Positions 1-9,277 of a stretch of 64,000 nucleotides of DNA are shown piece by piece. The DNA comes from Rhodoplanes sp963724735 (GTDB lineage: Bacteria > Pseudomonadota > Alphaproteobacteria > Rhizobiales > Xanthobacteraceae), in NCBI GenBank assembly GCA_963724735.1, contig CAVRVX010000008.1, positions 1-64,000 of the forward strand, written 5' to 3'. Within the stretch, counting starts at the first letter, position 1, and every line of letters starts with the position of its first letter. The notes below the pieces were generated by a model that was given only the letters and a program-made list of their open reading frames with translations, searched no databases and was not told where the DNA came from. The position numbers were made by a program, and so were the translations under genes.

Positions 1-43
1 TTCTCAAACTCGTCCTCAAGCTTTCAGAGAAGGAAGTTCGCTG

Positions 44-1108
44 ATGCCTGGCCTATTCAATCCGCTCGTCATGGGCGAGCTCAAGCTTCCCAACCGCATC
101 GTCATGGCGCCGCTGACGCGCATGCGGTCAAGCGCCGGCAGGGCGCCGAACGCGCTGATGAAGGAGTACTACGTCCAGCGCGCCTCGGCCGGCATCATTT
201 TCTCGGAAGCGACGTCAGTGACCCCGATGGGCGTCGGCTATCCCGACACGCCGGGGATCTGGTCGAAGGAGCAGGTCGCGGGCTGGAAAGCGATCACGCG
301 CGCGGTACATGATGCGGGCGGCCGCATGCTGCTGCAGTTGTGGCATGTCGGGCGCATCTCGCATCCATTTTTTCTCGACGGCGCCCAGCCCGTCGCGCCG
401 AGCGCCCTCGCGGCGGACGGCCATGTGCGACAGATGCGGCCGATAGCCCCCTACCCCGTGCCGCGCGCGCTTGCGCTCGAAGAAATCCCCGGCGTCATCG
501 AGGCGTACCGCAAGGGTGCGGAAAACGCGAAAGAAGCGGGCTTCGACGGCGTCGAGCTGCACGGCGCGAACGGCTATCTGCTCGACCAGTTCTTGCAGGA
601 TACGACCAACAAGCGCACCGACGCCTATGGCGGCTCGATCGAGAATCGCGCGCGGCTGATGCTGGAAGCGACCGACGCGGCGATCTCGGTGTGGGGCCCA
701 GGCCGTGTCGGCATGCATCTCGCGCCGCGCGGCGATGCCCATTCGATGGGCGATTCCAACGCGCGCGCGACCTTCAGTTATGTGGCCCGCGAACTCGGCA
801 AGCGCGGGCTCGCCTTCATCTGCGTGCGCGAGCATCTCGGCGAAGGCCGCATCGGCCCGGAGCTGAAGAAGGAATTCGGCGGCGTCTATATCGCCAACGA
901 GGGGTTCACCCAGGAGACGGCCGAGCGGGTGATCGCCGCCGGCGAGGCGGACGCGGTCGCATTCGGAAAACTGTTCATCGCCAATCCCGACCTTCCGGAG
1001 CGCTTCCGATTGCATGCTCCGCTCAATGCGCCGCAGCCGGAAACCTTCTACGGCCAAGGCCCGCAGGGCTACACGGACTATCCATTCCTGCCGGCGAAAG
1101 CCGCTTGA
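44..1108 (+). CDS. NADH:flavin oxidoreductase / alkene reductase (Old Yellow Enzyme family)
   Basis: A 354-residue TIM-barrel flavoenzyme of the Old Yellow Enzyme family, which uses NAD(P)H and FMN to reduce activated C=C bonds or nitro compounds in the cytoplasm. The N-terminus has the FMN-site pattern PNRIVMAPLTR (16-26). The substrate-anion pocket H-x-x-N-x-Y is seen as HGANGY (173-178), and the C-terminal FMN-phosphate region reads ADAVAFGKLFIANPDL (302-317). Length is normal for the family (350-370 residues). The ATG at 44 follows a GAAGGAAG-like ribosome site. The gene stands alone, 56 bp before an ABC-F gene on the same strand. The physiological substrate cannot be told from sequence. 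Confidence 0.93.
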   Translation: MPGLFNPLVMGELKLPNRIVMAPLTRMRSSAGRAPNALMKEYYVQRASAGIIFSEATSVTPMGVGYPDTPGIWSKEQVAGWKAITRAVHDAGGRMLLQLWHVGRISHPFFLDGAQPVAPSALAADGHVRQMRPIAPYPVPRALALEEIPGVIEAYRKGAENAKEAGFDGVELHGANGYLLDQFLQDTTNKRTDAYGGSIENRARLMLEATDAAISVWGPGRVGMHLAPRGDAHSMGDSNARATFSYVARELGKRGLAFICVREHLGEGRIGPELKKEFGGVYIANEGFTQETAERVIAAGEADAVAFGKLFIANPDLPERFRLHAPLNAPQPETFYGQGPQGYTDYPFLPAKAA

Positions 1109-1164
1109 TCGCGGCCGAGGGGCGCGGGGTCTTGCAATGGCCCGCGCTCTTCGTCCAATAGCGC

Positions 1165-3075
1165 ATGCTCTGCATCAACGACCTGTCGGTCCGCGTGGCT
1201 GGCCGCCTGCTCATCGACCACGCCTCGGCACAGGTCCCCGACGGCGCGCGCGTCGGGCTGGTCGGCCGCAACGGGACGGGCAAGTCCACCCTGTTCCGGG
1301 TGATCGCAGGCGAGCTCGCCGCGGAGACGGGCAGCGTCGTCACGCCCGCCCGCGCGAGCATCGGGACATTGCCGCAGGAAGCGCCCAACGGGCCAGAGCC
1401 GCTTCTTGATCTTGTGCTCGCCGCCGATCGCGAGCGCACCGCGCTGCTCGCGGAGGCGGAAACGGCGGCCGATCCGCACCGAATCGCTGAGTTGCACGCC
1501 CGCCTGTCCGACATCGCCGCGCATGCCGCTCCCGCCCGCGCCGCCGCCATCCTTGCCGGCCTCGGCTTTGCCCACGCCGATCTCCAGCGCCCGTGCGCGG
1601 AGTTCTCCGGCGGCTGGCGCATGCGGGTCGCGCTCGCGGCCGTGCTGTTCCGCGAGCCCGACCTGCTCCTGCTCGACGAACCGACCAACTATCTCGACCT
1701 CGAAGGCGCGCTGTGGCTGGAGGATCACCTCGCGCGCTACCCGCGCACGGTGATCGTCATCAGCCATGACCGCGATCTTCTCGACGCCGCCGTCGATTCG
1801 ATCCTGCACCTCGATGCCGGCAGGCTCACCGTCTACCGCGGCGGCTACAGCGCGTTCGAGCGCGCCCGGCGCGAACGCCAGGCGCTCGACCTCAAGCTCG
1901 CCAAGAAGCAGGAGGCCGAACGCGCGCGCCTGACGGCCTTCATCGAGCGCTTTCGCGCCAAGGCGACCAAAGCCCGCCAGGCGCAGTCGCGCATCAAGCG
2001 GCTCGCGAAGTTTGCCCCGATCGCGGCGCGCTTCAGCGACGAGGTGCGGCCGATCGTCATTCCGCCCCCCGCAAAGCCCCTCTCCCCACCCATCATCGCA
2101 TTCGACGACGTCGCCGTCGGCTACGAGCCGGGCCGGCCGGTGCTGCGCGGGCTGACCTTGCGCATCGACGACGACGACCGCATCGCCCTTCTCGGCGCAA
2201 ACGGCAACGGCAAGTCGACCTTCGCCAAGCTCATCGCCGGCCGGCTCGCGCCAGCAAGCGGCCGCATCACGCGCGCCGACAAACTGAGCGCCGCTTATTT
2301 CGCCCAGCACCAGCTCGACGAATTGAACGAAGCGGCGAGCGTTTACGACCATGTCCGCACGCTGATGCCCGCGGCGAGCGAAGCTGCGGTGCGCGCCAAG
2401 GCGGGCGCGATCGGCTTTTCCGAAGCCGCCGCCGATACGCTGGTCGGCAAGCTCTCGGGCGGGGAGAAATCGCGCCTGCTGCTCGGGCTCGCAACATTCG
2501 GCGGGCCGCATCTCGTACTGCTCGACGAGCCGACCAATCACCTCGATATCGACAGCCGCGCCGCGCTGATCGACGCCATCAACGAGTATCCCGGCGCGGT
2601 GATCCTGATCTCGCACGACCGCCACCTGCTCGACGCGTGCGCCGACCGATTGTGGCTGGTCGCGAACGGCACGGTCGCGCCGTTCGCGGGCGATCTCGAC
2701 GAATATCGCCGGCAGGTGCTGGCGGGGGCCGACCCCGAGCGCAGAGACAAGGATGCCGCGGCCGAAACACGGGGCCTGTCCCGCACGGATACGCGGCGCG
2801 CCGCCGCCGAGAAGCGGGCCGCGCTCGCGCCGTTGCGCCATCGCATCAGCAAGATTGACGGTGAGGTGAGCAGGCTCTCCGCACGCATCAGGGACATCGA
2901 CATCGCCTTGTCCGCACCCTACCTCTATGCGCGCGATCCCGCGCAGGCGGCGGCGCTTGCCAAGGAGCGCGCCGAGCGCTCGGCATTGCTTGCGGCGGCG
3001 GAGGATGAGTGGCTGTCGCTCAGCGCCGCCTACGAAGAAGCGATCGCCGGCCAATCCGAAACCAGCGGAGCATAG
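1165..3075 (+). CDS. ABC-F family ATP-binding protein (Uup/YheS-like)
   Basis: A soluble 636-residue protein with two ABC ATPase domains and no membrane segments, the hallmark of ABC-F proteins, which act on ribosomes. Domain 1 has Walker A GRNGTGKS (34-41), signature FSGG (147-150) and DEPTNYLD (171-178). A charged linker (about 235-295) follows. Domain 2 has Walker A GANGNGKS (344-351), LSGGE (430-434) and DEPTNHLD (454-461). A charged C-terminal helix (about 525-630) resembles the Uup/YheS coiled coil. Housekeeping translation factors of this type are common in Rhizobiales. Which subfamily it belongs to needs a phylogeny. Confidence 0.93.
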   Translation: MLCINDLSVRVAGRLLIDHASAQVPDGARVGLVGRNGTGKSTLFRVIAGELAAETGSVVTPARASIGTLPQEAPNGPEPLLDLVLAADRERTALLAEAETAADPHRIAELHARLSDIAAHAAPARAAAILAGLGFAHADLQRPCAEFSGGWRMRVALAAVLFREPDLLLLDEPTNYLDLEGALWLEDHLARYPRTVIVISHDRDLLDAAVDSILHLDAGRLTVYRGGYSAFERARRERQALDLKLAKKQEAERARLTAFIERFRAKATKARQAQSRIKRLAKFAPIAARFSDEVRPIVIPPPAKPLSPPIIAFDDVAVGYEPGRPVLRGLTLRIDDDDRIALLGANGNGKSTFAKLIAGRLAPASGRITRADKLSAAYFAQHQLDELNEAASVYDHVRTLMPAASEAAVRAKAGAIGFSEAAADTLVGKLSGGEKSRLLLGLATFGGPHLVLLDEPTNHLDIDSRAALIDAINEYPGAVILISHDRHLLDACADRLWLVANGTVAPFAGDLDEYRRQVLAGADPERRDKDAAAETRGLSRTDTRRAAAEKRAALAPLRHRISKIDGEVSRLSARIRDIDIALSAPYLYARDPAQAAALAKERAERSALLAAAEDEWLSLSAAYEEAIAGQSETSGA

Positions 3076-3141
3076 CGCTGCACGGCCCGCGCGGCGCCGC
3101 GGAAGCCGCCCGCGCCCTGTGTTCGCGTCATGCCTTTCCGC

Positions 3142-3771
3142 TTACTGCCGACGGCCTTCGCCGGGGACCCGACTTTGTCCGGGCGCGGCGTGGGCAGCCT
3201 CGCGCGCTTTGCGCGCGGCCTCCACCAGCTCCGCCACCGCTTTTCGATATGCCTCATGCGCCGCGACGAGCTGATCCGCGTCGCTGCTCCCGCGCACGGT
3301 CTCGTCGCGCACGACGCTCACGATCTTGTCGCCTTCCACATTCAGAAGATCGGCCAGGGCATCGATATCGGAACCTGCGGCGGCCGAATCCTTCGCCGCA
3401 CTCAAATTCGCTGCGGCGCGTCGCAGCGTCGCGTCATGACCGCGCAAAACGGCGCGCGCCTGATCGACCCGCGCCAGCGCCGCAGCCTTGTCGGCAGGCG
3501 ACAGGTCGGCGCGGTCCTTGAGATGCATTGCAAAGGTTTCCAGCGCCTGGTCGAGACGCGGCAGCTCCAATCGTACAACAACCGCGCGCTCCTTAACCGC
3601 TTGAAACTCGGCGTTGATCTGCGCGGCCAGGCTATCCGACGCAGGCGGCTGCGTCTGAGCTTGAGCCCAGCCGGTCGAGGCGGAAAAGCCCAGCGCCGCG
3701 CCGAGACACGCGATGCCGCCGATCAGGCCGAGACAGCGAATTGGTCGTCGCAATGCAGGCGCCATTCTCAT
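3142..3771 (-). CDS. secreted alpha-helical protein of unknown function
   Basis: I do not recognise this family. The start is placed at the internal ATG at 3771, which gives a positively charged N-terminus, a hydrophobic segment (GLIGGIACLGAALGFSA) and a probable cleavage after GWAQA. An upstream in-frame ATG at 3855 would add 28 charged residues in front. The mature part is about 170 residues, highly helical and rich in Ala, Asp and Lys/Arg, consistent with a periplasmic coiled-coil. It is convergent with the ABC-F gene. Its 5' end faces the CBS-domain gene at 3999. Confidence 0.65.
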   Translation of the reverse strand: MRMAPALRRPIRCLGLIGGIACLGAALGFSASTGWAQAQTQPPASDSLAAQINAEFQAVKERAVVVRLELPRLDQALETFAMHLKDRADLSPADKAAALARVDQARAVLRGHDATLRRAAANLSAAKDSAAAGSDIDALADLLNVEGDKIVSVVRDETVRGSSDADQLVAAHEAYRKAVAELVEAARKAREAAHAAPGQSRVPGEGRRQ

Positions 3772-3998
3772 CGTCCGAATTCGCGGTGCGAGGGATAAGC
3801 CTGCGCGAGCCCCTGCCCGAAGCCGCGCCAACTCTTCGCGCCAATTTACGGACATAGGTTTGCTTTGCCAACCATGGCGCGATGCGGTGGCGCCGCGATG
3901 CGCGTCTTCCCGCCGCCGAATTCTTGCGTTAGGTCAAGGGATCGGAACCTCTCGCGCCACTAATCTGCAACTCATCCCAACCTTGCGCCAAACCAAGC

Positions 3999-5030
3999 AT
4001 GGTTCAGACCTCCTCCGAGCGCAGACATAAGCTGAAGGCGGCCGATTTCATGACCCGCAAGGTGATCGCCGTGCGTCCGGATACGCCGGCGCAGACGATT
4101 GCGATGCTGCTGTTTCGACATGGGATCAGCGCCGTTCCGGTGGTCGACGACAGCGGCGCGCCGGTCGGCATGGTCAGCGAAGGCGATCTTCTGCCGCGCG
4201 ATGAATCGGAGCGGGAAGAAAGACGCGACTGGTGGCTGCGGATGTTGGCCGAGGGCGAGGAGCTCAGCTCCGATTTCATCGCCCATGTCGAGAGCCAGGA
4301 CCGAACCGCCCGCCAGATCATGTCGGCTCCGGTCATTACAATTCCGGACACCGCCGATATAGTCGAGGTCGCCGAGGTCCTGTCCACGCACCGGATCAAG
4401 CGGGCGCCGGTGCTGCATGATGGACAAATGGTCGGGATCATCAGCCGCGCGGACCTCGTCCGAGCGGTGGCGCACCCGGTCGATACGGAGCCCGAGCCGG
4501 AGCCGTCGCGCGGCCCTTTCTCTTTCATATTTCCGTCAGAGCGGCTCGAAGCCCTGCACCCGCGGCCGCAACAAAAGCCGCCGGCGCCGCCTCCCGCAAG
4601 CGAGGAGCTGTCGGCGGTCAATTTTCGCACCTTCGTCCACCGGCATGAAGACGAAGAAACGAACCAGCGCGTCGAGGCGCATCGCCTGGCGCTCGACAAG
4701 CGTCACCACGAAGTGAGCGAAATGCTTGCCGCCGATCTGACCGACGCGGCTTGGAATCACATGATGCACGACGCCCGCATCGCCGCCAGCAAGGGCGAGA
4801 AGGAGTATATGCTGCTGCGCTTTCCCTGCGAGCTGTGCACCGATCACGGGCGGGCGGTGAACGTGCCCGATCCGAGCTGGCCGACGACGCTGCGCGGCCT
4901 CGCCGCCCAGGTCTTTCTTCGCTGGAAGCAGGAGCTGCGCGAGCGCGGCTTTAGGCTGAGCGCGCGGGTGATCGATTTCCCGGACGGCGTGCCCGGTCAT
5001 ATCGGTTTGTTTCTGGTTTGGGGCGAGTGA
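3999..5030 (+). CDS. CBS-pair protein with an uncharacterised C-terminal domain
   Basis: A 343-residue cytoplasmic protein. The N-terminal half is a Bateman module with two CBS motifs (about residues 12-68 and 102-155), each with the typical ADFMTRKVIAV or ARQIMSAPVITI opening and GxVSExDL or GIISRADL closing strand. Such modules bind adenosyl nucleotides. A proline-rich linker (about 165-205) leads to a C-terminal domain (about 210-343) with a CELCTDHGRAVNVP stretch that matches no catalytic family I can name. Alphaproteobacteria often carry similar CBS plus conserved-tail proteins. The gene stands alone between divergent and tandem neighbours. Confidence 0.85.
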   Translation: MVQTSSERRHKLKAADFMTRKVIAVRPDTPAQTIAMLLFRHGISAVPVVDDSGAPVGMVSEGDLLPRDESEREERRDWWLRMLAEGEELSSDFIAHVESQDRTARQIMSAPVITIPDTADIVEVAEVLSTHRIKRAPVLHDGQMVGIISRADLVRAVAHPVDTEPEPEPSRGPFSFIFPSERLEALHPRPQQKPPAPPPASEELSAVNFRTFVHRHEDEETNQRVEAHRLALDKRHHEVSEMLAADLTDAAWNHMMHDARIAASKGEKEYMLLRFPCELCTDHGRAVNVPDPSWPTTLRGLAAQVFLRWKQELRERGFRLSARVIDFPDGVPGHIGLFLVWGE

Positions 5031-5482
5031 TCTGCCGCTCTTGCGGCCTCGACACCGCCCCGCCGGGAGCCGACCCGGCGAGCGATCCTCGGCCTTCCCT
5101 GAGCGGAGCAACCTCAGCAAAAATTCTAGACTTGCCGATGACGCGAGCTTATAGGCTAACGGCCTCGGATCATCGCACTTCTTCGCGCGACGTCGCTTCG
5201 GAACGGGGTCCGACCAGGCGTTCCGCCTTCCCGTGAATTTTTTGCCAGTCCCGTGTCGAATGTCGTTAATTATCAGAGACTTGATGCACAGCCACGGTCG
5301 TTTTGCGTCGCCCCGCTGCATCGGGCGCTCGACAATTCCTGCGCGGAAGACACGAAGCCGGGCGGAGCACGTTCAAAGCGGTTGCGAGGAAGTGCGGAAC
5401 GGAGGCTGAACCCGCGAACTTTGCGTCCCGACCTCCGATCGGGACGATGCCTGCAAACATCATCATAAAGGAGGAATGATAC
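5031..5482. other. intergenic region upstream of phaB
   Basis: This 452-bp stretch has no convincing gene. The part at about 5230-5290 is locally AT-rich (gaattttttgcc, gttaattatcagag) and could hold the phaB promoter, with a long 5' leader. A strong Shine-Dalgarno sequence (AAAGGAGGA, 5467-5475) sits 7 bases before the phaB ATG. I see no clear terminator for the CBS gene and no recognisable riboswitch. Confidence 0.4.
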
Positions 5483-6220
5483 ATGCGTGTTGCACTTGTT
5501 ACAGGCGGATTGGGTGGTTTGGGCGATTTCATCAGCACGAAATTGGTCGCGGCCGGCTGCAAGGTGGCGGTGACCCATTCGCCCGGCAATACCAAAGTCG
5601 CCGAGATGCTCGACGAACACAAGAAGAAGGGCGTCGAGCTGAAAGCTTTTAAGTGCGACGTTGCCGACTTCAACTCGGCGAAGGAATGCGTCGCTCAAGT
5701 GATGAAGGACGTCGGCCCGGTCGACATTCTCGTCAACAATGCCGGCATCACCCGCGACGCCATGTTTCGGAAGATGACCAAGGAGCAATGGGACGCGGTG
5801 ATCAGCACCAATCTCAACTCCTGCTTCAATATGACCAAGCAGGTGATCGACGGCATGCTCGATCGCAGCTGGGGCCGTATCATCAACATCTCCTCGATGA
5901 ACGGCGCCAAGGGCCAGTTCGGCCAGTCCAACTATGCCGCCGCCAAGGCCGGCATGTATGGCTTTACCAAGTCGCTCGCCCTCGAGGTCGGCCGCAAGGG
6001 CATTACGGTGAACACCGTCTCCCCCGGCTATCTCGGAACCAAGATGGTTATGTCGGTGCCGAAGGAGGTGATGGACACCAAGATTCTCCCGCTCATCCCG
6101 GTTGGACATCTCGGCCCGCCCGAGGAGATCGCCGACCTCGTGGTCTACCTTGCCTCCGACAAGGCCGGCTACATCACCGGCGCCGACCTCGCGATCAACG
6201 GCGGCCAGTACATGTATTGA
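5483..6220 (+). CDS. phaB: acetoacetyl-CoA reductase (PHB synthesis)
   Basis: A short-chain dehydrogenase of 245 residues that reduces acetoacetyl-CoA to (R)-3-hydroxybutyryl-CoA with NADPH, the second step of polyhydroxybutyrate synthesis. It has the nucleotide loop TGGLGGLG (7-14), NNAG (85-88), catalytic Ser138, Tyr151 and Lys155 (SNYAAAKAG), and the PhaB/FabG-like ending DLAINGGQYMY. The ITRDAMFRKM and GQFGQSNYAAAKAGM stretches favour PhaB over FabG. The start is fixed by AAAGGAGGA 7 bases upstream. phaA is not adjacent. The regulator gene phaR lies about 40 kb away in this window. Confidence 0.92.
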   Translation: MRVALVTGGLGGLGDFISTKLVAAGCKVAVTHSPGNTKVAEMLDEHKKKGVELKAFKCDVADFNSAKECVAQVMKDVGPVDILVNNAGITRDAMFRKMTKEQWDAVISTNLNSCFNMTKQVIDGMLDRSWGRIINISSMNGAKGQFGQSNYAAAKAGMYGFTKSLALEVGRKGITVNTVSPGYLGTKMVMSVPKEVMDTKILPLIPVGHLGPPEEIADLVVYLASDKAGYITGADLAINGGQYMY

Positions 6221-6249
6221 CAGCAAGCGGCGGGGAGCGAATTCCGCTT

Positions 6250-6272
6250 GAGGAGAGGGATTTGCTCTCCTC
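6250..6272 (+). terminator. possible hairpin after phaB
   Basis: A perfect 8-bp stem, GAGGAGAG with CTCTCCTC around a GGATTTG loop, lies 30 bp after the phaB stop. It lacks a U-tract, so it may only stabilise the 3' end. Confidence 0.35.
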
Positions 6273-6506
6273 GGCGGCCGTGCATCGCCCTACGGCGAGC
6301 GCAGCTTGCGCCCGCCGTAGACGACGCAAGCAGGCTGCCCGGCTGCCGCGCCGCCTTCGTGGCGTGTTTCTAAAGGGCTTGAGGGCCGACATCGCGCAGC
6401 CTGCGTGCACGCGGGCGGGCCGCGATCCATGCCAGCCGCCCGCACGGCTTGGTTTGCATCCCGAACATGCTGGACTCCCTGCCTTGCGCCGTCGCATGTT
6501 AGATCA

Positions 6507-7034
6507 ATGCGCCGTCTCATCCTGCTTCGCCATGCGAAATCCGATCGGGGAATCCTCGGGGTTCCTGATCACTCCCGCCCGCTCAATCCACGCGGCAAAG
6601 AGGCGGCCGCGCGGATTGGGGCCTATATGGCGAAACACCATCTTCTGCCCGACCAGGTGATCTGCTCGACCGCGCAGCGCGCCCGCGACACCTGGGAGGC
6701 GGTTGACAAGACGTTTTCCGATCACCCCGCCGCGACCTTCGAGAAGCGGATTTACGAGGCGGATGCGGCCGGAATTCTTGCCGTACTGCAGGAAGCAGAG
6801 CCCGAAGCTCATACGCTGATGATCGTTGGTCACAATCCAACGTTGCAGGACCTTGCCAATCAACTCATAGCCGCCGGGGACATCGACCAGCGGGCAAATC
6901 TGCACCAGAAACTGCCCACAGGCGCGCTCGTGGTCATCGATTTTCCCGTCGACCGATGGGCCGATGTGCACAACCGCAGCGGTCGGCTCGACCGCTTTGT
7001 CACGCCGCGTAGCCTCGGTCCCTATACCGCCTAG
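6507..7034 (+). CDS. SixA-like histidine phosphatase family protein
   Basis: A 175-residue member of the histidine phosphatase (phosphoglycerate mutase-like) superfamily. The phosphate-accepting motif is LRHAKSD near residues 7-13, where SixA proteins have LRHAxS. The second catalytic histidine is in MIVGHNPTLQDLA. The size and RHAKSD motif fit the short SixA-like branch, which removes phosphate from phosphohistidine or small substrates. I place the start at 6507 because the RHA motif must lie close to the N-terminus. An upstream in-frame ATG (6405) would add 34 unlikely residues. Confidence 0.88.
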   Translation: MRRLILLRHAKSDRGILGVPDHSRPLNPRGKEAAARIGAYMAKHHLLPDQVICSTAQRARDTWEAVDKTFSDHPAATFEKRIYEADAAGILAVLQEAEPEAHTLMIVGHNPTLQDLANQLIAAGDIDQRANLHQKLPTGALVVIDFPVDRWADVHNRSGRLDRFVTPRSLGPYTA

Positions 7035-7276
7035 CGCCCGCGCGGCGATTCGACGCGGCGCGCCCTGCCGGTTCCCTACCAGCGAGCGGGCGCCCGCGGA
7101 GACCAGGGCCTTTAAGGAAAAGCAAGATTTTAAGCGAATTATCAGGACCGGCGGGAACAGACCGGTTCTGATCACGTTACTAATGTGGCGGCGAATGGAC
7201 GCTGGCTTCTGCAACCGTTGGAACCAGACGACCTAATCAGAGTTAGTGTGCCGCTGAGTAAAGTGGCTGGATTGAG

Positions 7277-7450
7277 ATGAAACTCAAGTTGATCACCCGC
7301 CCCGTGATTGATGATACCGTAGAGCTGGAGTTCCAGGCGCCGTCGCCGTCGGTCGCGCAGCCTTTCGATCTGAGCGAGCTGGATCGCCTCCCTAAGCCCA
7401 CCGACGACGATCCGCCCTACCGCCCCTGGTGGGTCGTGGATAAGCTCTGA
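7277..7450 (+). CDS. small conserved-looking hypothetical protein (57 residues)
   Basis: An unbroken small reading frame starts at ATG 7277 and stops with TGA at 7448-7450. It encodes a protein opening MKLKLITRPVIDDTVELEF and ending RPWWVVDKL. It is acidic and proline-rich with a tryptophan pair, has no membrane segment, and its codon use matches its neighbours (G/C in third position). The region before the ATG offers only a weak ribosome site (TTGAGATG). I do not recognise it. Similar short PYRPWW-type proteins may exist in Rhizobiales, which a protein search would show. Confidence 0.45.
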   Translation: MKLKLITRPVIDDTVELEFQAPSPSVAQPFDLSELDRLPKPTDDDPPYRPWWVVDKL

Positions 7451-7622
7451 GCCGTACTCGCCGCCAAAGGGCGGCGAGCCAACACAATTTCTTCCAGTGG
7501 TTTACAGTCGACTCCTCAGAGATCGAATCTGGTAAGGGAATACGCCCCTCGAAGCGCCGAGCCCTACGGTCGTTTTTCGGATGGGGCTTTCCGGTTTGCT
7601 TAGCTCAGCCACGAGGCTTTCC

Positions 7623-7988
7623 ATGACACGTTTCGGAATATTCGGCGCCGCGCTGTTCGCCTGCGCAAGCTTCGCTGCGTCTGAGGCAATCGCCGCCACT
7701 CCTTTCGATGGGTATTGGAGTGTGGTGATCGTGACCCAGCGGGGCGCCTGCGAACCGGCCTACCGGTCGGCGGTCAACATCTCGAACGGCGTTGTCAGCG
7801 GCGGTGACGGGATGGCGAGCGTTTACGGGCGTGTCGGCCGAAATGGCGCGGTGAGCGTCGTGGTGACAAGCGGCGTGCAGAGCGCGCGCGGCAATGGGCG
7901 CCTGAGCCGCAGCTCCGGATCGGGCGTATGGGCAGGGCAAGGCTCCGCTGGACGATGCTCGGGACGATGGACGGCTTATCGCCGCTGA
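7623..7988 (+). CDS. small secreted protein of unknown function
   Basis: A 121-residue protein starting at ATG 7623 (an in-frame ATG at 7581 would place 14 extra residues before the signal peptide). Residues about 1-25 form a signal peptide (MTRFGIFGAALFACASFAAS) ending near AIAA. The mature part begins PFDGYWSVVIVTQRGAC and is Gly/Ser/Val rich with two cysteines, one near the start (GAC) and one near the end (GRCSGRW), which could form a disulphide. The D-G-x-W opening is frequent in small secreted Rhizobiales proteins of unknown role. It is probably periplasmic or extracellular. Confidence 0.72.
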   Translation: MTRFGIFGAALFACASFAASEAIAATPFDGYWSVVIVTQRGACEPAYRSAVNISNGVVSGGDGMASVYGRVGRNGAVSVVVTSGVQSARGNGRLSRSSGSGVWAGQGSAGRCSGRWTAYRR

Positions 7989-8185
7989 GTTCCAACCGGG
8001 CGATCACAAAACACTGGACGCGCACCTGCCTGCGCCCCCGACGGGGCGCATGTTCGTTTATTGCGCGATTTCAGGCTTGAGCCGGCTACGCCCGACTTTC
8101 CCCGGTAACGGCCAAGCCCGCCGTGTAGACGGGAACGGCTCGGAAAGCCCCGCGTTCTCCTGGTGAGTCATCAGCGAACGAGAGG

Positions 8186-8545
8186 ATGACGATGCGGACA
8201 AAACCAGTGCTGATCGCCGCGAGCGCATTCATCATAGCCACTCTGCCGGGCTTCGCTCAAAACCCGCAAACGCCGCTTGCGCCCGCCCCTGAAAGCGCCC
8301 CGCCCCCCTCACACGAGGAGGGGCCGGCCTGTCCGCCCGGCGTTGACAAGCGCACGGCTCCCGCTATCGGGACGACCGGCTCGAGCTCAAACTTGAGCCG
8401 CCAGCTCTCGGAGTCGGGGGGCGTGGTTTGTCCTCCCGCCAATGTGGACCCCGACATGGTCGAGCGCCCGTCGGCGGGAGGCTCGCTCCGAGTTATCCCG
8501 CCGCCCGGCAGCCCCGGAGGCGACCCGGCCGTCATTCCCAAATAA
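8186..8545 (+). CDS. small secreted proline-rich hypothetical protein
   Basis: A 119-residue protein with a signal peptide (cleavage probably near GFAQ, residue about 25), followed by a low-complexity Pro/Ala/Ser-rich chain with two CPPG/CPPA motifs. Two ATGs lie six bases apart (8186 and 8192), and GAGAGGATG context supports either. No enzyme motifs are visible. It ends 24 bp before a strong convergent terminator hairpin. I do not recognise the family. It looks like a periplasmic or cell-surface peptide. Confidence 0.65.
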   Translation: MTMRTKPVLIAASAFIIATLPGFAQNPQTPLAPAPESAPPPSHEEGPACPPGVDKRTAPAIGTTGSSSNLSRQLSESGGVVCPPANVDPDMVERPSAGGSLRVIPPPGSPGGDPAVIPK

Positions 8546-8569
8546 GTCCCTTACGTCGTCACACAAAAG

Positions 8570-8591
8570 CGCCCGCAATTTTGTGCGGGCG
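8570..8591. terminator. bidirectional rho-independent-type hairpin
   Basis: An 8-bp perfect GC stem (CGCCCGCA / TGCGGGCG) with an ATTTTG loop lies between two convergent genes, ending at 8545 on the plus strand and 8620 on the minus strand. Short T runs flank it on the plus side and A runs (ACACAAAA) precede it, so it could serve both directions. Confidence 0.7.
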
Positions 8592-8619
8592 TTTGCGATC
8601 AGGTCGATGCGATTTCGCC

Positions 8620-9132
8620 TCAGACCGCAGCCGCGGCGGCGGCGTTCACGCCGGACTCGGCCATCAGAGACAGCTTGCGATCGGCAGCCTTTTCCTCTTC
8701 GAGATTCTTCGCGAGAACGCTTGCGCAATCGTTGCGGCCGAGTTCCTTCGCCCAGGCGATCAGCGAGCCGTAGCGCGTGATCTCGTAGTGCTCGACCGCT
8801 TGCGCGGCGGCGACGAGCGCCGCGTCGAGCACTACGTTGTCGTCGACCTCGCCGGCCACATCGTCCGCTTCTTCGAGGATGCCGTCGATCGCCGGGCAAT
8901 CCACGCCCTTCACTTCGACGCCGTACATCCGGAACACCTCCTGCAAGCGCGAAATATGATTTTCGGTATCCCCGAGATGCGATTTGAACGCCTGCTTTAA
9001 TTGCGGGTTTGAGGCTTTCTCGATCATGTCGGGAAGCGATTTCACGATGCGATTTTCGGCGTAATAGATGTCCCGCAATGTGTGTACGAAGAGGTCGTTC
9101 ATCGAGTGGAGGTCTTTGGCGGAGAGGCTCAT
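8620..9132 (-). CDS. ferritin-like domain protein (DUF892, YciE/YciF-like)
   Basis: A 170-residue all-helical protein of the DUF892 (YciE/YciF) family, which adopts a ferritin-like four-helix bundle and is induced by stress. The opening SAKDLHSMNDLFVHTLRDIY and the internal EN-R-I-V-K-S-L-P pattern are typical. Metal-ligand-type Glu/His residues recur (YAENRIV, H-LGDTENHISRLQ, EHYEITRYGS). It ends in an alanine tract. It is convergent with the preceding small secreted protein and divergent from hemN. The function in this genus is unproven; it may protect against oxidative stress or desiccation. Confidence 0.9.
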   Translation of the reverse strand: MSLSAKDLHSMNDLFVHTLRDIYYAENRIVKSLPDMIEKASNPQLKQAFKSHLGDTENHISRLQEVFRMYGVEVKGVDCPAIDGILEEADDVAGEVDDNVVLDAALVAAAQAVEHYEITRYGSLIAWAKELGRNDCASVLAKNLEEEKAADRKLSLMAESGVNAAAAAAV

Positions 9133-9277
9133 GTGATGTTTCGTCCTGTGTCGTCGAGCGGTAAGAAGTTGCCACTTGCGACGGTTTGCCTCGGCTCGTT
9201 CGGCAGCGCCGCGCTATGTCCAAAGTTCAACGATATTGGGGGAACCGTTGTTCCCCGTCGGGCGCCGCGCGCATTGC

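Noticed and set aside
1078..3054. A 658-codon antisense frame opposite the ABC-F gene
   Set aside because: The sense gene has full ABC-F motifs; the antisense product is an Arg/Gly/Ala-rich mirror of its codon bias. Similar antisense frames across the window were dropped for the same reason.
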